6,940 nucleotides of DNA from Reyranella sp. Its GTDB lineage: Bacteria > Pseudomonadota > Alphaproteobacteria > Reyranellales > Reyranellaceae. The stretch covers positions 1-6,940 of the forward strand of contig JADHLS010000272.1 of NCBI GenBank assembly GCA_016780605.1, read 5' to 3'. The notes under the pieces were generated by a model. The model worked only from the letters and a program-made list of their open reading frames with translations. It was not told the origin of the DNA and ran no database searches. Positions 1 to 6,883 of this stretch are shown here, one piece after another (positions within the stretch are counted from its first letter, which is position 1; each line of letters begins with the position of its first letter). A program made the translations under genes and the position numbers.

Positions 1-563
1 AGGGTGTCGGCCATTGCCGGCATGTTGCGCAGACAAGCGCGCCAGGCGGCGCGATAGGCCTCGGTCTCCTCGTCGGGCGTCGGTCGGCCGGTCGCCGCCG
101 GCAGGTACCATTCCGGCAACAGGATCGCCGCATCGATCAAGGCCTCGCCGGCGTAGGCGCCGAGCCCGGGCAGTAGCGCCCGGGCGCCGGCGTGGTGCAA
201 CGTCACCAGCACGTCGGTCGCGCGGCTGTAGAGCTCGGCCTCATCGCCGCCGGCCGCCAGGACGCGGGCGAAGGTGTCATCGCCTAGATCCTCCAGCAGC
301 AGGAAGCCGTTGGCCTCGTCGACGGCGTGGATCGCGGGCGCGCTGAGGCCGAGCTCGCTGAGGTGCCGGCCGATGCGCACGAACGGCCGCACATCCTCCT
401 GCGGTGGCGGCGCATCCATGACCACGGCCGACGCCCGTGGTCGAGTGAGGCGGAAGTATTTGCGGAACGAGGCGTCACCTGCCAGCAGCTGCTCGCCGGC
501 GTCGCCCCAGCCGGCGCGGCGCACGAAGTCGGCGCGTAGCCGGTCGCGGTCAGAGGTCGCCAA
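1..563 (-). CDS. amgK: AmgK-like N-acetylmuramate/N-acetylglucosamine kinase (aminoglycoside phosphotransferase fold), N-terminal part
   Basis: About 187 N-terminal residues of an aminoglycoside-phosphotransferase-type kinase are present; the gene runs off the left edge. Visible motifs, numbered from the TTG at 563, are the GDASFRKYFRL nucleotide-loop segment (residues 29-39), MDAPPP (49-54), the hinge LLLEDLGDD (88-96), the HHAGA helix, and LLPEWYLP, typical of AmgK. The catalytic HxD loop and metal-binding Asp should lie beyond base 1. AmgK proteins phosphorylate MurNAc/GlcNAc at C1 in the peptidoglycan-recycling shortcut to UDP-MurNAc, with MurU. The tsaE-amgK order is common in alphaproteobacteria, which supports this name over a drug-resistance kinase. 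No ATG exists in this frame near the start. TTG 563, followed by ATSDRDRLRADF, gives the expected N-terminus and overlaps tsaE by 14 bases, suggesting translational coupling. The frame stays open upstream of 563, so the exact start is uncertain. Confidence 0.8.
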   Translation of the reverse strand, partial: MATSDRDRLRADFVRRAGWGDAGEQLLAGDASFRKYFRLTRPRASAVVMDAPPPQEDVRPFVRIGRHLSELGLSAPAIHAVDEANGFLLLEDLGDDTFARVLAAGGDEAELYSRATDVLVTLHHAGARALLPGLGAYAGEALIDAAILLPEWYLPAATGRPTPDEETEAYRAAWRACLRNMPAMADT

Positions 564-993
564 AGCGGGCCTCTCCCAGTAGCTCGGCGCGCCGGCCCTC
601 GCCCTCGATGGCAAGCGTGACGGTGAGACGGTCGGCTGGCAGCAATGGCCCCAGCCGGTCGGCCCATTCGACCAGGGCGACGCCGTCGGCGCGGGCCTCT
701 TCCCAGCCCAGCTCGAAGACCTGCTCGGGAGTCTCGAGCCGATAGAGATCGAAGTGCCAGAAAGTGCCGCGCGGCGTGTCGTAGACCTCGGCCAGGGTGA
801 AGGTGGGGCTGGGCACGATCAGATCGGGATCGCCCGAGGCGGCGCGCAGGATGGCGCGCGCCAGCGTCGTCTTGCCGGCGCCCAGCCCGCCCTGCAGGGC
901 CACGACATCGCGTGGCCTGAGCTTCTGGGCGAGCGCGCCGCCCAGCCGTTCCGTGGCGGCCTCATCGGGCAAGGACAATGAAAAAGTCGGCAC
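550..993 (-). CDS. tsaE: tRNA threonylcarbamoyladenosine biosynthesis ATPase TsaE
   Basis: A 147-residue protein, the usual TsaE length. TsaE is the P-loop ATPase that works with TsaB and TsaD in the cytoplasm to make t6A37 on ANN-decoding tRNAs. Seen in order: Walker A GGLGAGKTT (residues 35-43), SPTFTL (62-67), HFDLYRL (80-86), GWEEA (96-100) and VEWADR (108-113), all TsaE hallmarks. The frame is open far upstream, antiparallel to nothing but inside ahcY in another frame, so the start needs a choice. GTG 993 gives MPTFSLSLPDEAAT, which matches family N-termini, and has GGAG five bases upstream. TTG 978 is the alternative. The GTG and its GGAG lie inside the hairpin at 981-1012, which looks like the ahcY terminator. 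Initiation or transcription of tsaE may therefore be limited, or it may come from a promoter inside ahcY. The gene is 50 bases downstream of ahcY and overlaps amgK at its 3' end. Confidence 0.92.
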   Translation of the reverse strand: MPTFSLSLPDEAATERLGGALAQKLRPRDVVALQGGLGAGKTTLARAILRAASGDPDLIVPSPTFTLAEVYDTPRGTFWHFDLYRLETPEQVFELGWEEARADGVALVEWADRLGPLLPADRLTVTLAIEGEGRRAELLGEARFGDL

Positions 994-1012
994 CGGGACT
1001 CCGATGCCGACT
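981..1012 (-). terminator. Intrinsic-terminator-like hairpin after ahcY, overlapping the tsaE start
   Basis: Read on the minus strand, AGTCGGCATCGG pairs with CCGGTGCCGACT through 12 base pairs (one G-U), closing a four-base AGTC loop. The stem is followed by a run of five T (985-981). On the plus strand the G-U becomes a C-A mismatch and there is no U tail, so the structure is directional. It begins 32 bases past the ahcY stop codon. It also contains the GGAG and GTG start assigned to tsaE, so it may act as an attenuator or translational lock as well as a terminator. Confidence 0.7.
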
Positions 1013-1043
1013 CTCTTAACACGCCCGGCTGTGGGTGGGGCGA

Positions 1044-2438
<1,395 letters not shown>

Positions 2439-2469
2439 TTGGCGCTCCCGGCATTGAATGAGGTGGGTG

Positions 2470-2498
2470 GTCTTATCAGTGGCCCGACCCCGCCTCAA
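2470..2498 (-). promoter_or_regulatory. ahcY: Candidate sigma-70-type promoter for ahcY
   Basis: On the minus strand TTGAGG (2498-2493) and TAAGAC (2475-2470) are separated by exactly 17 bases. This would place the transcript start about 25 bases before the ahcY ATG. The match to consensus is partial, so this is a positional inference. A promoter here is expected, because the repeat cassette and remnant gene separate ahcY from the upstream operon. Confidence 0.3.
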
Positions 2499-2504
2499 CG
2501 CGCC

Positions 2505-2516
2505 ATATGCGCATAT
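2505..2516. promoter_or_regulatory. Perfect 12-base palindrome ATATGCGCATAT upstream of ahcY
   Basis: ATATGCGCATAT is an exact AT-rich palindrome in an otherwise GC-rich sequence. It sits just upstream of the candidate -35 element of ahcY and 66 bases from its start codon. That is a plausible site for a dimeric regulator, for example an ArsR- or MarR-type protein. Some proteobacteria control SAH recycling with an ArsR-family repressor, but I cannot match this site to a known motif. No regulator gene is in the window. Confidence 0.35.
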
Positions 2517-2588
2517 AAGCAAGAATTTATGCCGATATTCCCGGGGCTTTATGCACGGTTATCAGGGAACAGGAGATACACACAATAT

Positions 2589-2635
2589 CCTCACCCTGAG
2601 GAGCGGCCCGCAGGGCCGCGTCTCGAAGGGTGGCA
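2589..2635 (+). repeat. Left copy of the REP-like palindromic repeat
   Basis: The copy starts CCTCACCCTGAGGAGCGG and ends CTCGAAGGGTGGCA. It folds with an outer CACCCT/AGGGTG stem, an inner GAG/CTC pairing and a 7-base-pair core GCGGCCC-GCA-GGGCCGC (2603-2619). It matches the copy at 2910-2954 in inverted orientation apart from one loop base and one extra core base pair. It lies downstream of the GIY-YIG remnant. Confidence 0.85.
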
Positions 2636-2647
2636 ATGGGACACGGT

Positions 2648-2900
2648 CTAGGTACGACGTCTCGCGAGCGCTTTGATTAAGTCGTAGTCGCCGCGAGTCA
2701 GCGCCTCTTTTTTCGCCCTCGACCAGCCTTTGATCTGGCGCTCGACGGCGATGGCGTCGGTAATGTTCAGAAAGTGCTCGGCCCAGACGACAGCGACTGG
2801 TCTGCGAGTCGAGGTGTAGCCGCCGTAGAGCCCCTTGATTGTGTTCGCTGACGCGCCAGCGCAGCACGTAGATGTACGGGCCGGGTTCCTCAGCATCCAT
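2648..2900 (-). pseudogene. Decayed single-domain GIY-YIG nuclease
   Basis: From ATG 2900 the frame reads MDAEEPGPYIYVLRWRVSEH and NQG, then shifts by one base and continues LYGGYTSTRRPVAVVWAEHF to the TAG at 2648. The second part holds the family-typical DAIAVERQIKGWSRAKKEAL. Restoring one base in the CCCC run (2831-2834, plus strand) gives 83 residues. Intact relatives are around 95 residues and read YVYxLRC-DGxxYVGxT...R-xEH; here YIYVLR joins almost directly to RVSEH. The second motif (YVG/YIG) and its surroundings, roughly 15 residues by my recollection of the family, are therefore missing. With the catalytic core incomplete as well as the frameshift, the product is probably inactive. 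A GTG at 2915, inside the flanking repeat, is also in frame. Relatives are small stand-alone nuclease domains of unproven role, often labelled UvrC-like. Confidence 0.8.
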
Positions 2901-2909
2901 TGTTTGTGC

Positions 2910-2954
2910 TGCCACCCTTCGAGACGCGCCCTTCGGGCGCTCCTCAGGGTGAGG
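2910..2954 (-). repeat. Right, inverted copy of the REP-like palindromic repeat
   Basis: The reverse complement starts CCTCACCCTGAGGAGCG and ends CTCGAAGGGTGGCA. The core stem is GCGCCC-TTC-GGGCGC (2926-2940, plus strand), 6 base pairs, one fewer than the left copy. It lies 48 bases beyond the HPr stop codon, so in transcripts of the upstream operon it would form a 3' stem-loop that could stabilise or end the message. Confidence 0.85.
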
Positions 2955-3002
2955 TGGGAGTGCGGTCGGACGCGGGATGAAATATGTCGGTCATTGGACC
3001 TT

Positions 3003-3314
3003 TCACTCTTCGCCGAACTTGCCCTCGACCAACGCCGACAGGGCGGCCATGGCGTCGGTCGCCTGGCGGCCGGAGCAGGCGAGCTCGATCTCGCTGCCGA
3101 TGCCGGCGGCCAGCATCATCAGGCCCATGATGGAAAGGCCGGAGACTTCCTGGCCCTTGAAGCTCACGCGGATGACGGCATCGAACTGGCCCGCGGTCCG
3201 CACGAACTTGGCGGCGGCACGGGCGTGCAGGCCGCGCTTGTTGGCGATGGGAAGAGTGCGCCGCAGGGCGCCGATGCTAGCGTCCGCGGCCCCTTCGGGC
3301 GGCGCATCGGTCAC
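3003..3314 (-). CDS. ptsH: HPr-family phosphocarrier protein of a regulatory PTS
   Basis: 103 residues, about 15 longer than a classical HPr because of an N-terminal extension (TDAPPEGAADASIGA). HPr receives phosphate from PTS enzyme I on His and passes it to EIIA proteins. The active-site histidine is H30 in GLHARAAAKF. The regulatory serine phosphorylated by HPr kinase is S61 in GLSIMGLMML, spaced 31 residues from the histidine as in Bacillus HPr (H15/S46). The GTG start at 3314 overlaps the EIIA stop in a GTGA, implying coupled translation; no ATG is available nearby. It is the last gene of the chvI-to-HPr operon. With hprK three genes upstream and no EIIB/EIIC, it most likely serves the nitrogen-type/regulatory PTS (NPr-like) rather than sugar uptake. 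Confidence 0.93.
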   Translation of the reverse strand: MTDAPPEGAADASIGALRRTLPIANKRGLHARAAAKFVRTAGQFDAVIRVSFKGQEVSGLSIMGLMMLAAGIGSEIELACSGRQATDAMAALSALVEGKFGEE

Positions 3315-3715
3315 GAAGCTTCCTTGGCGAGGATGCGCGAGGCCACGGTGATGTACTTGCGGCCGGCCTCCTGGGCCATCCGCACCGCTTCGGCGATCGG
3401 CCGGCCGCGCACCGAGGCGAGCTTCACCAGCATCGGCAGGTTGACGCCGGCCAGCACCTCGATGCGCGCCTGTTCCATGATCGAGATCGCGAGATTGGAG
3501 GGCGTGCCGCCGAACATGTCGGTAAGAACGATCACGCCGTCGCCAGTGTCGCATGCCTTGGCGCTTTCCAGTATCTCGGCGCGCCGCTTCTCCATGTCGT
3601 CGTCGGCGCCGATACAGACGGCGGCCACACATTGCTGCGGACCCACGACATGCTCCAAAGCGGCGATGAATTCACGCGCCAGATTGCCGTGGGTCACCAG
3701 TACGATGCCAATCAT
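3311..3715 (-). CDS. manX: PTS EIIA component, mannose family (ManX-like)
   Basis: 134 residues, the length of a lone EIIA-Man domain. Seen: MIGIVLVTHG with the phospho-accepting H9, LTDMFGGTPSN (64-74) and GVNLPM (90-95), all diagnostic of the PTS EIIA type-4 fold. It accepts phosphate from HPr on His9. No EIIB, EIIC or EIID gene is nearby, so it is probably regulatory, as proposed for the equivalent gene in rhizobia. The ATG at 3715 lies nine bases after the rapZ stop, with a purine-rich AGGGTAG overlapping that stop as a weak ribosome-binding site. Its own stop overlaps the HPr GTG. Confidence 0.94.
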   Translation of the reverse strand: MIGIVLVTHGNLAREFIAALEHVVGPQQCVAAVCIGADDDMEKRRAEILESAKACDTGDGVIVLTDMFGGTPSNLAISIMEQARIEVLAGVNLPMLVKLASVRGRPIAEAVRMAQEAGRKYITVASRILAKEAS

Positions 3716-3724
3716 TCGTATGCT

Positions 3725-4663
3725 CTACCCTGCACCGCCCGCCCCAGCCTCCCCGGCTGCCTCGGCGTCCCGGTGCGAGAGAGTGACCGAGCGGCCGGCG
3801 CCGCGCAACCACCCTGCCAGCTCCTCGGCCACCGCAACCGAGCGGTGCCGGCCGCCGGTGCAGCCGACGGCGATGGTCAAATAACTCTTGCCCTCGGCGT
3901 CAAAACGGGGCAGCAGCGGCCCGATCAGGGCCTTCAGTGCGTCGAGGAACGGCAGGTAGCCGGGATCGCTGGCAACGAAGGCGGCAACCGCAGGATTGCG
4001 GCCGGTCAGCGGCCTCAGCGTCGGCTCGTAATGCGGGTTCTTCAGGAATCGCACGTCGAACACCAGGTCGGCCTCGCGCGGTAATCCGCGGCGATAGGAG
4101 AACGACATGACCGACAAGCGCGTTCCCAGGCTGCGCCCCAGGGCGAAGTGACCGCCCAGCAATTGCTTGAGCTCGTGTGGCGACAGTGCCGAGGTGTCGA
4201 TCACGACATCGGCGTAGTCGCGCAGCCAGCCGATCTGCTTGCGCTCCTCGCCGATACCGTCCTTCACCGGCCGGTCGGGCGCCAGCGGGTGAGGCCGCCG
4301 CGATTCGGTATAGCGGCGCTGCAGCGCCTCGCTGTCGCAATCGAGAAACAGCAGGTATGCGGCGATGTCCGGACGCTGGCGCAGGCCGCGTATGCGGCGC
4401 ACCAGGTCGTGCGGATCGAAGCCGTATGTGCGCGTGTCGACACCGAACGCCAGGGGTGCCGCCATTTCACCCGGGCTGCCGGCGGTCGAGCGCATCAGGT
4501 CGCCGAGCAGCGGCAGCGGTACGTTGTCGACGGCGACGTAGCCCATGTCCTCCAGCGCCGCCAGCGCGGTGCCGCGACCGGCGCCGCTGAGGCCGGTCAC
4601 CAGGACGAACGGGCGTCGCGTGCTGCGGTCGGTGGTAGTCGATGGTGCCGGGCTATCGGGCAT
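3725..4663 (-). CDS. rapZ: RapZ-family P-loop protein (YvcJ/RapZ)
   Basis: 312 residues, slightly longer than the usual 280-300 because of an N-terminal Ser/Thr/Pro-rich tail and an Ala/Gly-rich C-terminus. In E. coli RapZ is an RNA-binding adaptor in control of glucosamine-6-phosphate synthase; in other bacteria the role is less clear. Seen: P-loop GLSGAGRGT (24-32), ALEDMGYVAVDN (36-47), YLLFLDCD (103-110), DVRFLKNPHY (203-212) and GCTGGRHRSVA (267-277), the conserved C-terminal RapZ motif. The Walker A lysine is arginine here (R30) and the next Ser/Thr is Gly. I recall similar changes in other alphaproteobacteria, so this need not mean loss of function. ATG 4663 lies 16 bases after the hprK stop with a GGGG-rich site upstream. 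Its place between hprK and EIIA suggests a link to PTS signalling. Confidence 0.94.
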   Translation of the reverse strand: MPDSPAPSTTTDRSTRRPFVLVTGLSGAGRGTALAALEDMGYVAVDNVPLPLLGDLMRSTAGSPGEMAAPLAFGVDTRTYGFDPHDLVRRIRGLRQRPDIAAYLLFLDCDSEALQRRYTESRRPHPLAPDRPVKDGIGEERKQIGWLRDYADVVIDTSALSPHELKQLLGGHFALGRSLGTRLSVMSFSYRRGLPREADLVFDVRFLKNPHYEPTLRPLTGRNPAVAAFVASDPGYLPFLDALKALIGPLLPRFDAEGKSYLTIAVGCTGGRHRSVAVAEELAGWLRGAGRSVTLSHRDAEAAGEAGAGGAG

Positions 4664-4679
4664 GGCAAACGCCCCGCGA

Positions 4680-5120
4680 TCATGCGTTGAGGGTTCGCGT
4701 CAAGGCAAGGCGCAACTTTGCAACTGACGACGCCTCGAACGGCGCCAGGGCCATGAGCGGCAGGTCGATTCCCAGGATGGCTTCGCTCGCCGGCTCAGGC
4801 AGTCGCTCGATGCGCTCGGGATGCGCCAGGTCGACCAGCAGAACGACCTCGGCGCGTCTCACCAATTGATCACGACCGAGTTTCACGATGCCAAGGCCGC
4901 GCGCCTCGATCAGGCCGGCAATCTTGGGCGGCGCGCTGGCGAGCAGCTTCTTTCCCTCACGCCGAAGCTCGATCTGATCGTCCGCCACCAGGCGGCCGCC
5001 GGCCTCGATCACCCGCAGCGCCAGATCGGATTTGCCCGCGCCCGAAGGGCCGCGCAGGAGCGCGGCGCGCCATGTTCGGCCGTGGCGCAGGGCGACACAC
5101 GTTGCATGGACGAGGGTCAC
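4680..5120 (-). CDS. hprK: HPr kinase/phosphorylase, short alphaproteobacterial form
   Basis: 146 residues: the C-terminal catalytic domain only, without the N-terminal domain of Firmicute HprK (about 310 residues). Such short forms are normal in alphaproteobacteria. Seen: VHATCVAL at the N-terminus, with H5 in the place of the conserved HG region; P-loop GPSGAGKS (24-31); RLVADDQIEL with the acidic pair D47-D48; and EARGLGI (72-78), the HprK signature. It phosphorylates HPr on serine, and that serine is present in the HPr encoded three genes downstream (S61). The GTG start at 5120 overlaps the chvG stop in GTGA, and no ATG fits. Co-translation with chvG ties the kinase to the two-component system. 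Confidence 0.95.
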   Translation of the reverse strand: MTLVHATCVALRHGRTWRAALLRGPSGAGKSDLALRVIEAGGRLVADDQIELRREGKKLLASAPPKIAGLIEARGLGIVKLGRDQLVRRAEVVLLVDLAHPERIERLPEPASEAILGIDLPLMALAPFEASSVAKLRLALTRTLNA

Positions 5121-6883
5121 TTGCCGCCGTCGGCGGCGGGCACACGGATGGTGAAGCGCGCGCCCAGCACGCGACCATCTGGCGCTCGCCGGTTGGTGGC
5201 CGCGATCGAGCCGCCATAGGTCTCCATGATCTGACGGCAGATCGAGAGTCCGAGCCCGGAATGCTGGCCGAAATGCTCGGTCGGCCGCTCCGAATAGAAG
5301 CGCTGGAAGATCGATTCGAGATTGTCCTGCGGGATGCCGGGGCCCTCGTCGTCGATGGTGACGACGTAGGGTCCATTGCGCGGTGCGCGGCTCAGCTCGA
5401 CCACGATCTTCGATCCCGGCGGGCTGAAGGAGAGCGCATTGTCGATGACGTTGCGGAACACCTGCCCATAGCGGCCGTCATGCCCGTGCGCCATGAAGGG
5501 CGGATTGGTGGTGAGCCGGAACTCGACCTCAGCGCCGCCCTTCTGCAAGGACGTGGCGGCGTAGTGGCGGACCATGTCGGCCAGCAACGAGTTGAGGTCG
5601 ACCTGCTTGACCTCGCCGCGCATCAGCTCGGCGTCGAGCCGCGAGGCCTCCGAGATGTCGGTGATCAGCCGGTTGAGGCGGTTGATGTCGTCGAGCACGA
5701 TCGCCATCAGCTTCTCGCGGCGGTCCGGCTCGAGGTTGGGCCGTGCCGCCACCTCGATCGCCGAGCGCAGCGAGGTCAGCGGGTTCTTGAGCTCATGCGC
5801 CACGTCGGCGGCGAAGCTTTCGATGGTGCCGATACGTTGCCACAGCGCGTCGGTCATCGAGCGCAGCGCATCGTTCAGATCGCCGATCTCGTCGCCGCGC
5901 TTGCCGAGGTCGGGAATTTCCGGGCGGCTCTCGCGTGCCAGGCGCACCTCGTCGGCGGCGCGCGCGAGCCGCACGATCGGCTGGGTGATCGTCCCGGCAA
6001 GATAGAGCGACAGCAGCACGGTGATGCCGAGCGCCGCGGCTGCGATCACCATCACGTCGTAGCGCACCTCGCGCAGAGAGGCCGCGATGGCGCGGTTGTC
6101 TCGCGTCAGCATCAGGGCGCCCAGCACCTGCTTGTAGCGCTGCACCGGCACGGCGGCGCTCAGGATCAGCATGCCGTCGGGCGCCACGCGCACCGCCGAG
6201 GCGTTGAAGCCGCGCAGCGCGCTCGCCGCCTCGGGGAAGTCGCGCACCGTCGGCACCGCGCGCTCGACATACTCGGGAAAGCGGTCGACGCGGGAGAGCT
6301 GGCGAGCGACCCAGTCGCCGACGCGTTCGCCCCAATGCGGCTCGGGCGCGGACTCCGTCTGCGGCGGCGGCAGCGGCATCACGTGGATGCGCCCCGTGTC
6401 GCTCAAAATGGCCGAATCGCCCAGAAGCTCGCCGGTCTCGCTGAACAGGCGGGCGCGCACGCCGGTCGGCCGCACCAGGCGGGTGAGGAGCTGGCGCGCG
6501 GCATCGGCGTCCAGGCGATTGACCGTGGTCTCGCCGCCCGCGACGGCGACCTCGCCGATGCCCGCTGCCACCATCTCGCCCTGCACGGCAAGGGAGGCGA
6601 GCTCGGCGTCGATCAGCTCCTCCTCGTAGTCGCTGAGGTAGACGGCGCCCAACGTCAGCAGCGCCACCGGAATGATGTTCAGCAGCAGGATGCGGCGCGT
6701 GAGCGGCGAGTAGCGGCGCGTGGCGCTGCGGCGACGGCGCAACAGCGACGGCGTCTCGGCGGACGTCGGACGCGCGGACTGGGAGCTGCGGCGCCCCAGC
6801 GCCGCGGCGATCCGCGCCCCCAATCCCTGCAGCCCGAACCGGCGGGCCGGTTCAGGAGTCGCGGTATCGGTATCCGATGCCAT
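5117..6883 (-). CDS. chvG: Sensor histidine kinase ChvG (ExoS type)
   Basis: 588 residues, an inner-membrane sensor kinase. In order: a basic, Ser/Arg-rich cytoplasmic N-terminus (1-62); first membrane segment about 65-84 (ILLLNIIPVALLTLGAVYL); a periplasmic sensor domain of about 190 residues; second membrane segment about 277-297; HAMP linker about 298-350; H-box FAADVAHELKNPLTS with phospho-accepting H363; N-box NVIDNALSFSP (478-488); G1 DDEGPGIP (511-518); F-box IFQRFY (525-530); and G2 HSGLGLSI (541-548). All kinase motifs are intact. In rhizobia and Agrobacterium ChvG, restrained by periplasmic ExoR, signals acid or envelope stress to ChvI. The ATG at 6883 sits inside the end of chvI, overlapping it by 32 bases. 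A later start is possible, but no better-placed ATG was seen before the first membrane segment. Confidence 0.95.
   Translation of the reverse strand: MASDTDTATPEPARRFGLQGLGARIAAALGRRSSQSARPTSAETPSLLRRRRSATRRYSPLTRRILLLNIIPVALLTLGAVYLSDYEEELIDAELASLAVQGEMVAAGIGEVAVAGGETTVNRLDADAARQLLTRLVRPTGVRARLFSETGELLGDSAILSDTGRIHVMPLPPPQTESAPEPHWGERVGDWVARQLSRVDRFPEYVERAVPTVRDFPEAASALRGFNASAVRVAPDGMLILSAAVPVQRYKQVLGALMLTRDNRAIAASLREVRYDVMVIAAAALGITVLLSLYLAGTITQPIVRLARAADEVRLARESRPEIPDLGKRGDEIGDLNDALRSMTDALWQRIGTIESFAADVAHELKNPLTSLRSAIEVAARPNLEPDRREKLMAIVLDDINRLNRLITDISEASRLDAELMRGEVKQVDLNSLLADMVRHYAATSLQKGGAEVEFRLTTNPPFMAHGHDGRYGQVFRNVIDNALSFSPPGSKIVVELSRAPRNGPYVVTIDDEGPGIPQDNLESIFQRFYSERPTEHFGQHSGLGLSICRQIMETYGGSIAATNRRAPDGRVLGARFTIRVPAADGGK

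Larger units (their letters stand above)
2589..2954. mobile_element. 366-base cassette: inverted REP-like stem-loop repeats flanking a GIY-YIG nuclease remnant
   Basis: Two near-identical copies of a 45-47-base palindromic repeat lie in inverted orientation at 2589-2635 and 2910-2954. The GIY-YIG remnant (2900-2648) fills almost all the space between: 12 bases separate its stop from one repeat, and its ATG begins 9 bases inside the other. The flanks outside the repeats (ACAATAT on the left, TGGGAGT on the right) show no target-site duplication. Repeats of this kind, reading CACCCTGAG...CTCGAAGGGTG, are frequent in alphaproteobacterial genomes. The arrangement resembles a REPIN or a small transposon with a nuclease as cargo or driver. 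That it moved as a unit is inference. It lies between HPr and ahcY, which are neighbours in some relatives. Confidence 0.5.

Noticed and set aside
14..346. Arg- and Pro-rich plus-strand frames opposite the left-edge kinase, rapZ and chvG
   Set aside because: Their compositions are typical of shadow frames in GC-rich genes, and the opposite strand holds conserved protein domains.
2460..2497. Hairpin between GAGGTGGGTGGTC and GACCCCGCCTC
   Set aside because: It pairs better on the plus strand, where nothing is evidently transcribed. On the minus strand it has mismatches and overlaps the candidate promoter. Probably chance GC pairing.
2439..2588. An SAH or SAM riboswitch in the ahcY leader
   Set aside because: Such riboswitches precede methionine-cycle genes in some proteobacteria. 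I could not recognise a conserved core here, and the likely leader after the candidate promoter is only about 25 bases.
2562..2915. A 117-codon minus-strand frame covering the GIY-YIG remnant
   Set aside because: Only its first 23 or so codons from ATG 2900 resemble the nuclease. The rest is the out-of-frame reading of the GIY-YIG 3' half and of the left repeat.
2589..2954. A CRISPR array or an IS element with a standard transposase
   Set aside because: There are only two repeats, inverted and 274 bases apart. There is no DDE, HUH or serine/tyrosine recombinase sequence, and no target-site duplication was seen.
2986..3002. Small GGTC/GACC hairpin just after the HPr stop as a terminator
   Set aside because: The stem is only four base pairs and there is no T tract after it. 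The REP-like repeat at 2910-2954 is a better 3' structure.
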